Virus record (IMG/VR): IMGVR_UViG_3300020202_001036
Coordinates: 1-55,016 of that record
Origin: a virus
DNA length: 55,016 nucleotides
Direction: 5' to 3' (one strand)
Within the stretch, counting starts at the first letter, position 1, and every line of letters begins with the position of its first letter. This document shows positions 50,138 to 55,016 of this stretch, piece after piece. The position numbers and the translations under genes were made by a program. The notes below the pieces were generated by a model, which was not told where the DNA came from, did not search any database, and saw only the letters and a list, made by a program, of their open reading frames with translations.

Positions 50138-50761
50138 TCATCCGAGCCTCGGTTCTGTCGCACCTGAACAGGGGACGCGTAGTAGGCGGCGATCCCAAAC
50201 CACGATCACGATGCCGAAGGGCGGCGCCTTGCTCGTCGAGTTGCCGATGACCTCCCCTTGGTAGAGGAACGAGCGTCGGCCTGGGAGGAAGCGCACCTCC
50301 GGGCCGCCCGGGGCGCGTCCATCGCGGTACGGCTCGACGTAGCGCTGCCACGCCGGTTGTTCGGTGCGGTTCGCGGGCAACAGCATCACCCAGGTCGCCG
50401 CGTCGCCGTGCGCCTTGGCCATCCAGGGTTCGAGATCGCTGAAAGGCGGGTTGCACCAGATGACCTCGTCGGGCCCCCACGTCTGAGCCAGGCCGTCGTA
50501 CCCGAGCGCCTCGGGGTCGCCCATCAGGGAGGTCGGGAAGAGTTGGCCCTGGCGAGCCTCGGCCGCCGTGTAGCCCGCCTTGGCGTAGTAGCGCCTGCAC
50601 TTCGCGTTGTGCCTCGCCGCGGCGACGTCGAGGGTGAAGTGGAACTCTTCGTTGAGCGGGTCGAACACGTCCGGCGGCGTCTCGCGATCGTCCGTGGCAT
50701 CGTCCACGCCCCGCTTCATGACCTGATGCGGGTGGTTGGTCGCCTTGAAGCCGGGGAACAT
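50138..50761 (-). CDS. Phage Dam-type DNA N6-adenine methyltransferase
   Basis: This is a 207-residue product. 'RETPPDVFDPLNEEFHFTLD' then 'VAAARHNAKC' and the catalytic 'VIWCNPPFSDLEPW' (NPPF, an N-P-P-Y/F motif) and 'AATWVMLLPANRTEQPAW' match the phage DNA N-6-adenine methyltransferase family (PF05869). GGAGGAG precedes ATG 50761. It adds a second methyltransferase to the one at 6260. It may protect the DNA from restriction. Confidence 0.88.
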   Translation of the reverse strand: MFPGFKATNHPHQVMKRGVDDATDDRETPPDVFDPLNEEFHFTLDVAAARHNAKCRRYYAKAGYTAAEARQGQLFPTSLMGDPEALGYDGLAQTWGPDEVIWCNPPFSDLEPWMAKAHGDAATWVMLLPANRTEQPAWQRYVEPYRDGRAPGGPEVRFLPGRRSFLYQGEVIGNSTSKAPPFGIVIVVWDRRLLRVPCSGATEPRLG

Positions 50762-50786
50762 CAGGACTCCTCCATCGCTATCTCGA

Positions 50787-51017
50787 TCACGCGGCTCGTC
50801 CTCTCGCGGACCGCATGTACGCGCGCCGCAGGCGCAACGCGCCATCGCGAGTCACGTCGGTTCCGGTCGCGCGCTGCTTGCGTTGGAAGAGTGGACAGCG
50901 CCCTGCTGGCGGGCGCGGGCCCGCGAGGAAACGGATGATTCGCTCGATGTGCGCGAGAGTGAGTGGCTCCTTGCCGCGGGCGACTCGGCGAGCGTTGACT
51001 TGGGCGGCGAGGGTCAT
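50787..51017 (-). CDS. Small basic protein, possible Rho/NinH-like regulator
   Basis: This is a 76-residue product (MTLAAQVNARRVARGKEPLT...), helical and Arg-rich with 'LAHIERIIRFLAGPRPPAGR'. The first part loosely resembles short HTH proteins. It is coupled to DUF1643 by ATGA. Function is unknown. Confidence 0.5.
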   Translation of the reverse strand: MTLAAQVNARRVARGKEPLTLAHIERIIRFLAGPRPPAGRCPLFQRKQRATGTDVTRDGALRLRRAYMRSARGRAA

Positions 51018-51538
51018 TGCAGCGCCCCTCCCTCCCAAAGCCTCGGCGTCAGCGTCTTGAGCAGATAGAGCGGATGCGCCGGGAACCCGCCCTTGGTCAG
51101 CTTGAGCGCGTGTACGCGGATGCCCTCCGTCTTGAGCATGCGTCGGAGTTCCCATGCATCGCGCTCGCGGATGTTGTTGCCCCAGCATGCGACGAACAGA
51201 CCGCCCTCGCGTTTGATGATGGCATCGAAACACGCGACGCGGATCGCCAGGAAGTTGTCCTCTCCGCGCGGGTCGTCGACAGCCCAGAGGCCCTTGGGGT
51301 CGGTGCTGCGGTAGCCGTAGGCGTTCACCTTGACGTAGCGTCCGAATCCCCAGTCGCGCGCGAAGCCGAGTTCGCGGCGGATCGTGGGGTCGTCTTGCGT
51401 CTCGTCCGCGGTGCTGGGGTTGAGCCCGCAGAACACGACCGTGGGCTTGGTGGCGTCCCACTCGCGCCAGAGCGCGTAGCGATAGCGCCGGCACGGGCTG
51501 AATGTGGCACCGGTGAGCGTAAAGGACATGCGTCTCAT
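51014..51538 (-). CDS. DUF1643 family protein
   Basis: This is a 174-residue product. 'RYRYALWREWDATKPTVVFC' followed by 'GLNPSTADETQDDPTIRREL' and 'WGFGRYVKVNAYGYRSTDPK' are the defining blocks of DUF1643, common in phages and prophages. 'FVACWGNN' and 'HALKLTKGGFPAHPLYLLK' follow. The biochemical role is unknown, although the fold is thought to bind nucleic acid or a nucleotide. Confidence 0.88.
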   Translation of the reverse strand: MRRMSFTLTGATFSPCRRYRYALWREWDATKPTVVFCGLNPSTADETQDDPTIRRELGFARDWGFGRYVKVNAYGYRSTDPKGLWAVDDPRGEDNFLAIRVACFDAIIKREGGLFVACWGNNIRERDAWELRRMLKTEGIRVHALKLTKGGFPAHPLYLLKTLTPRLWEGGALQ

Positions 51539-51792
51539 TGCGACACTCCGCCCTTTGCCGCTGCCAGCAACTCGTCACGCTCGCGCTCGACTCGGCGGAG
51601 AATCTCGACGGTCTTGCGCAACTGAATGCGCTCATGCTCCAGGCACTTCTCGGCGAACTCTAGGCGCTCCCAGACGTCACCTTCAGGCTTTGGACCCCTG
51701 AATGACTGGATGGGCTGGTCGTCTTGGTACTGCTTGCGCCAGTTGCTCTCCCTAAGGGCCTTGAGGTACGGGATCTGTTCTCTAGCGCTCAT
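51535..51792 (-). CDS. Helical hypothetical protein
   Basis: This is an 85-residue product. A basic start (LRESNWRKQYQDDQPIQSFR) is followed by a helical C-terminus ('EHERIQLRKTVEILRRVERE'). ATG 51792 is preceded by GGGAGAAGG and overlaps the stop of a 12-codon ORF (51789-51827). Function is unknown. Confidence 0.5.
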   Translation of the reverse strand: MSAREQIPYLKALRESNWRKQYQDDQPIQSFRGPKPEGDVWERLEFAEKCLEHERIQLRKTVEILRRVERERDELLAAAKGGVSQ

Positions 51793-51827
51793 ATGCCTTC
51801 TCCCAAGTGCGTCGGCGCGCGCTTCAT
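51789..51827 (-). CDS. 12-codon coupling minigene
   Basis: ATG 51827 to TGA 51789 encodes MKRAPTHLGEGI. It overlaps the upstream 35-residue gene (ATGA) and the downstream start (ATGA), so it exactly bridges the gap. It may serve only to carry ribosomes across. Could be chance. Confidence 0.25.
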   Translation of the reverse strand: MKRAPTHLGEGI

Positions 51828-51931
51828 GGCGCAACTCCAAACCAGTAACCGATCACGACACCAGCGCAGAACATGCCGAGCACGAACCACTCATCGTGCT
51901 GGCGAGGCATCCGAAGCTTGAGCTTGGTCAT
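51824..51931 (-). CDS. Very small membrane protein (35 residues)
   Basis: It reads MTKLKLRMPRQHDEWFVLGM... with one membrane helix (FVLGMFCAGVVIGYWFGVA). ATG 51931 overlaps the preceding stop (ATGA). It is too short for most gene callers, but it sits in a coupled chain with another small membrane gene. Role unknown. Confidence 0.5.
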   Translation of the reverse strand: MTKLKLRMPRQHDEWFVLGMFCAGVVIGYWFGVAP

Positions 51932-52089
51932 CTTGCTCTCCAAGTCAGGGGAATCAACCCAGTGCATGTCAGCGACATGGCCGCGAATGTGAACGCTGCG
52001 ACTGACCAGCCTGCGTGGCTCGCCCATGCGGCTGCGCCGGCGTACGCCCAAGCGCCGAGCCCGAGAATGGCGACTCGGTGCGCTGTCAT
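51928..52089 (-). CDS. Small membrane protein with two helices (53 residues)
   Basis: 'VAILGLGAWAYAGAAAWASH' and 'WSVAAFTFAAMSLTCTGLIP' are two hydrophobic segments. ATG 52089 overlaps the J-domain protein stop (ATGA). Size and topology would fit a small holin or a host-membrane effector, although it is in an early operon and far from the endolysin. Confidence 0.5.
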   Translation of the reverse strand: MTAHRVAILGLGAWAYAGAAAWASHAGWSVAAFTFAAMSLTCTGLIPLTWRAR

Positions 52090-52652
52090 CGCAGCGCCTC
52101 CTGGTAAGCCGCGTTGATGCGGGCCATCGTGGCGTTGTCGCCGCCGCGGTCCGGATGGTTGATGCGCGCGAGCTCGCGGTATCGCGCATCGACCTCGTGG
52201 CGCGCCACGCGACCAGAGAATCCCAGAACGGACCAGCAATCCGCGGCCTGCGGCAGGCGCGCGAAGCCCGCGAAGGCTCGCTCCAGCAGTTCGCTTGCGC
52301 CCGTGCGCTCGAGAGCACGCAGGCTCTCCACCGCGAGTCCGACAGCTCTGAGGTTCTCGCGCACCGTCTGCCAGGCGTCGCAGGCGCAAACGCGCGGCTT
52401 GCCGTTCTTGTCGGTCCAGTACGCGGCCACGCCCGGATCCTCGGGCTCCCGCTGTCCAGCCAGCGGCAAGCCGTCACGTCGCAGCGGTACGCTCGTCGAG
52501 ATGACGACGTCTTTGGCGCGCATCAGCTTGAGCTGTCGCGCGAGTTCGTCCCGTGCGCGCAGGAACGTCACCTCGTACCGCGAGCGGTTGCGCGCGTACG
52601 CCTTGCGCCGCGGCCATCCATCGGGCCAGCAGAGCGGATATGCTTCGATCAT
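52086..52652 (-). CDS. J-domain (DnaJ-like) protein
   Basis: This is a 188-residue product. The C-terminus 'ARYRELARINHPDRGGDNAT' then 'MARINAAYQEAL' is the J-domain helix-HPD-helix segment, with HPD at about residues 165-167. The first 130 residues ('RARDELARQLKLMRAKDVVI', 'VRENLRAVGLAVESLRALER') are a phage-specific part. It should recruit host Hsp70 (DnaK), often for replication or DNA packaging control. ATG 52652 overlaps the previous stop. Confidence 0.88.
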   Translation of the reverse strand: MIEAYPLCWPDGWPRRKAYARNRSRYEVTFLRARDELARQLKLMRAKDVVISTSVPLRRDGLPLAGQREPEDPGVAAYWTDKNGKPRVCACDAWQTVRENLRAVGLAVESLRALERTGASELLERAFAGFARLPQAADCWSVLGFSGRVARHEVDARYRELARINHPDRGGDNATMARINAAYQEALR

Positions 52653-52903
52653 CGCTCGCTCCTTTCGTGACGCGGAGGGAGGGCAGCGCCCCCGCATCGT
52701 TCCCGCTGCCCCGGGGTTGCTCCGAAAGAACGCGCGAACTCTCCGAGCGTGTCGGGGTCCAACCCGAGGCTGACGACGTGTCGCCGGAACTCAGAGATGT
52801 TCGATGCAAGCGATCTCGCCGCCGACCACTTGCATCCATGCGCTGCGGCCCAGTTGCGGCGCTGACGCCAACGCTGGTAGGCGGGCTTTTGGGAAGTCTT
52901 CAC
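52649..52903 (-). CDS. Small hypothetical protein
   Basis: This is an 84-residue product from GTG 52903 (GTGA overlap). A basic helical start (KPAYQRWRQRRNWAAAHGCK) is followed by 'LASNISEFRRHVVSLGLDPD', then a tail encoded by the repeat at 52681-52719. Function is unknown. Confidence 0.5.
   Translation of the reverse strand: MKTSQKPAYQRWRQRRNWAAAHGCKWSAARSLASNISEFRRHVVSLGLDPDTLGEFARSFGATPGQRERCGGAALPPRHERSER
52681..52719. repeat. Dispersed repeat, copy B (partner 5389-5426)
   Basis: CGTTCCCGCTGCCCCGGG at 52698-52715 equals 5406-5423, with further similarity upstream and a following 'ttg'. Here it lies in the 3' end of a minus-strand gene, near the ribosome-binding region of the J-domain gene. 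Confidence 0.6.
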
Positions 52904-53142
52904 GCTACCTCCTTGGCAGCGCGCTGCTCGCGGTTGGGACACCACGGCATCGTGATGTGGTTGCGGGCGTAGTGAGCCCCGAGGCATGCCGGGCACGCGA
53001 GGCTCGGCAGCAGCGCCAAGCGGTCACAGCCGTGGCTGCACCACACCTGTCCCTTGTCGTCGACGAGGTGCCATTTGCGCGCGTAGGCGATCGCGGTGGT
53101 CTCTTGGACCGCGTCCAGCGCGTCTTTGAGCGTGGTTGTCAT
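52900..53142 (-). CDS. Zinc-binding small protein
   Basis: This is an 80-residue product. 'TTTLKDALDAVQETTAIAYA' is helical; CSHGC...CPAC (CSHGCDRLALLPSLACPAC) forms a four-cysteine site. ATG 53142 overlaps the previous stop (ATGA). Function is unknown. Confidence 0.5.
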   Translation of the reverse strand: MTTTLKDALDAVQETTAIAYARKWHLVDDKGQVWCSHGCDRLALLPSLACPACLGAHYARNHITMPWCPNREQRAAKEVA

Positions 53143-53324
53143 CGCTCCACCACGTTGTCGAGCACGCGCAGCCAATGCGCGGTGTTTGGCTTGGTCCACG
53201 GTTCCGGTTGTGCTGCCATCGCGTCGGCGAGCAGCCGACGCAGGATCTCGATCTCCTCACGCAGCGCCTGCTGCGTGTCGCCTTGCTGCTGTGCGAGCTT
53301 CAGCTCCTCGAGTCCAACGAGCAT
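53139..53324 (-). CDS. Short coiled-coil protein
   Basis: This is a 61-residue product from ATG 53324 (TGATG overlap; GTG 53327 also possible). 'LKLAQQQGDTQQALREEIEI' is one amphipathic helix. It ends in a Trp/Val-rich tail. Function is unknown; the operon position next to the helicase loader suggests a replication accessory. Confidence 0.45.
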   Translation of the reverse strand: MLVGLEELKLAQQQGDTQQALREEIEILRRLLADAMAAQPEPWTKPNTAHWLRVLDNVVER

Positions 53325-53521
53325 CACGACCTGCCTCCCCGCGGCCAGCGCACTCGCTGCTCCGGCGGCGCGAGGCGCTCGGAGAGCACCTTGCGCACGC
53401 GGGGAGTGGATGCCCACACGCCTGGGATGTGCACCCACCCCACGCCGTTCCAGCGCGAGATGGTGGCCACCCCGCGCATGTGCACGAGTTCTACCCAATA
53501 GAACCCTGGCACGCGCTTCAC
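53324..53521 (-). CDS. Small basic hypothetical protein
   Basis: This is a 65-residue product from GTG 53521 (GTGA overlap with the DnaC-like gene). 'GFYWVELVHMRGVATISRWN' suggests a small beta (SH3- or OB-like) fold. The C-terminus is Arg-rich. Function is unknown. Confidence 0.45.
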   Translation of the reverse strand: MKRVPGFYWVELVHMRGVATISRWNGVGWVHIPGVWASTPRVRKVLSERLAPPEQRVRWPRGGRS

Positions 53522-54213
53522 GACGCACCTCGCTGCGGGTGACAATCGACGAACGGGCCACCCATGCCCTCGTGTTCGATGATCCTCCGAACCGTGGCGG
53601 AGCCGATGTGACAGATGAGCTGGTGCGACTCCAGCCCGCTCGTCACCAGCGTTGGCTTGCACTCGCGGTATCGCGACGAGAGAATGAGCTGGATGAGCGT
53701 GGGCGACGCCGTCACGCCGACGTCATCGAGCACGATCCAGTCGGCCCGGTACGCGGTCTCGAGCAGCGCCGGAGTGCCGGTGCCGAGCTTGTAGCGACGC
53801 TCCGCATCCGTCAGTTCGAGCGCGTCGACCCAGCCCGTGCTGTACGGCTGCGACGCGCGATGCCGAGCGGCGCGCCAGCACCGCAGTGCCCATGCTGCAG
53901 CACTCGACTTGCCGCAGCCGGAGGGGCCGATGAAAAGCCCTCCGTACGCATCGGTGCGGCGGCGCTCGACTTCGGTCCTGAGCAGCGGATGGCACCGCGC
54001 CAGCAGCGATTGCGGCTGGCCCCGATACGCGCTGGGCATGTTCAGATCCGGCGCCAGCGGGCCCGGTCCTGCCGGCATGTCGTACTCGGGCGCGGGAGTG
54101 GCTGCGGCGGCTAGGAGCGCCAGGCGCAGCGGTTCACGCATCGGCGGGGTTGACGCTGGCGTTCCCAGCGCTTCGCGCTCATTGAGCGAACGTTCGATGT
54201 CTTCAGCGTTCAT
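53518..54213 (-). CDS. DnaC/IstB-like AAA+ helicase loader
   Basis: This is a 231-residue product. Walker A is FIGPSGCGKSS (about residues 94-104) and Walker B WIVLDDVG (about 161-168); 'LILSSRYRECKPTLVTSGLE' holds the sensor region. The N-terminal 80 residues are Pro/Ala-rich, replacing the usual helicase-binding domain. ATG 54213 overlaps the replication protein stop (ATGA). It would load a host or phage helicase at the phage origin. Confidence 0.88.
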   Translation of the reverse strand: MNAEDIERSLNEREALGTPASTPPMREPLRLALLAAAATPAPEYDMPAGPGPLAPDLNMPSAYRGQPQSLLARCHPLLRTEVERRRTDAYGGLFIGPSGCGKSSAAAWALRCWRAARHRASQPYSTGWVDALELTDAERRYKLGTGTPALLETAYRADWIVLDDVGVTASPTLIQLILSSRYRECKPTLVTSGLESHQLICHIGSATVRRIIEHEGMGGPFVDCHPQRGAS

Positions 54214-55016
54214 CGTATGACCTGTGCTTTCTCGAGGCCGGTCACGCCGGCATTGGGTTGGTTGGGGACGTCACGCCGATGGGGGCCCGCCCGCGCATGC
54301 CGCTTGGCGCTGTCGGTCTCGTTCCACGTGCGCCACTTGGGGAATTGGCGCCGGATGTAGTTCCGCAGCTCGCGGGCGAAGATGCCGCGTTGGCCCCCGA
54401 TGGGGCCGCGCTTCAGGTCGTTGAAGCGGTCGTCGATGGTGATCGGCGGGACGCCGGCGGCGATCGCCTCGGAGCGGAGCTCGTCGTCGAGCTCGTAGTC
54501 CACAGGAATCTCTTTGAGGACCGCTGACGAGGTGTCGGGCGCAGCGGATGGCGCCTCATGGTGCAACGACGTTGCATCGGTGCGGGCGCGCTCAGTGGTA
54601 GTAGAGGGAGGGGAGGGGAGGGGAGGGGAGGGGACGTTTTCAGGGTCCGATCTGGTCGGGCGGACACTGATCGGCTCCTGATTGGTCACTGACGCGGTCA
54701 GACGCTTTCTATCTTCGTAATCTCGTTGAGCTTTGGCCTTGCGTTCGAGCTCTTGCTCGACCTTCTCCCGGCTTGGATTGCGCTTGAGGTAGCCGACGAT
54801 CACGAGCTCGTCGCCGTCTCGGCGCGCCCTCGTCGAGGGCTCGACGAGGCCTCGACGGACCCCTGACGAGTCCTCGGCGGGGTCATACCAGGCCACCAAC
54901 CTTGCCTCGACGAGGGCGCTGAGTGCCTTCGCCCTGGTCTTGCTCCCGTAGAGGCGAGCGACCTCTTCGACCATGTCTCCCGGGACCCTGCCGTCGCTGA
55001 GTCGACGCGAACTCCA
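54210..55016 (-). CDS. Phage replication initiation protein, C-terminal part (begins at 246 on the circle)
   Basis: This is the continuation of the gene that starts at 246. The part from 55016 to 54210 gives the remaining residues of the 304-residue protein. The N-terminal winged-helix continues here ('DMVEEVARLYGSKTRAKALS', 'RDGDELVIVGYLKRNPSREK'), then a coiled segment, a Pro-rich linker, and a C-terminal domain ('AIAAGVPPITIDDRFNDLKR', 'ARELRNYIRRQFPKWRTWNE') as in DnaD/DnaT-like phage replication proteins that bind the helicase loader. It is coupled to the loader by ATGA. On its own the window-internal ATG at 54974 is not the true start. Confidence 0.82.
   Translation of the reverse strand, partial: WSSRRLSDGRVPGDMVEEVARLYGSKTRAKALSALVEARLVAWYDPAEDSSGVRRGLVEPSTRARRDGDELVIVGYLKRNPSREKVEQELERKAKAQRDYEDRKRLTASVTNQEPISVRPTRSDPENVPSPPLPSPPSTTTERARTDATSLHHEAPSAAPDTSSAVLKEIPVDYELDDELRSEAIAAGVPPITIDDRFNDLKRGPIGGQRGIFARELRNYIRRQFPKWRTWNETDSAKRHARAGPHRRDVPNQPNAGVTGLEKAQVIR
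54879..55016. repeat. Terminal direct repeat, right copy
   Basis: Same 138 bp as 1-138, one mismatch (54890 a, 12 c). The right copy encodes Trp in the replication protein where the left has Gly. Confidence 0.9.

Noticed and set aside
1-55016. CRISPR arrays, tRNA genes, insertion sequences
   Set aside because: No regularly spaced direct repeats, cloverleaf folds or transposases were seen.

Overview
The window is an almost complete, circularly closing genome of a temperate tailed phage, probably a podovirus. Bases 1-138 repeat as 54879-55016 (one mismatch, 12 versus 54890), and the replication gene reads across that junction, so the unique length is about 54.9 kb. Short-tail morphology is inferred from a P22-like set of parts: portal, gp4-like adaptor, gp10-like tail protein and three large internal virion proteins. 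No tape measure, tail tube or sheath gene is visible. The DNA is GC-rich with many GTG and TTG starts. Several gene products carry lipoprotein signals, and one small regulator resembles the Fis-type C-terminus of sigma54 activators. A high-GC Gram-negative host, possibly Myxococcota, is a low-confidence inference.

Layout. (1) A minus-strand early block runs from a divergent control region near 4.3 kb leftwards through an excisionase-like gene, a tyrosine integrase, a lipoprotein metalloprotease and small regulators. It continues through the junction into the replication protein (246 to 54210), a DnaC-like loader, a J-domain protein, DUF1643 and a Dam-type methyltransferase, ending at 50138. 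(2) A second minus-strand operon starts behind a palindromic operator/promoter at about 50.1 kb. It runs through many small translationally coupled genes to a Cas4/DUF2800-like exonuclease, an HNH-AP2 homing endonuclease, RecT, a long coiled-coil protein and a nuclease. (3) The plus strand from 4416 carries a LexA-like candidate repressor, a beta-class methyltransferase and small genes. The late genes follow: tail protein, endolysin, sigma-70 factor, ejection proteins, portal, scaffold, terminase, coat, adaptor, PrimPol and tail fibre.

The main points of interest are these. The coat gene appears to be split by a group I intron carrying a GIY-YIG endonuclease, with only about 17 nt of 5' exon. 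A perfect 103-bp inverted repeat lies inside two convergent lipoprotein genes, one a metzincin-like protease, so inversion would swap their C-termini in frame. A 1665-residue virion protein contains an ADP-ribosyltransferase-like domain. The late region also holds a sigma-70 factor and a stand-alone PrimPol. Most adjacent genes overlap by ATGA, GTGA or TGATG, so translational coupling is pervasive, and these overlaps were used to choose many starts.
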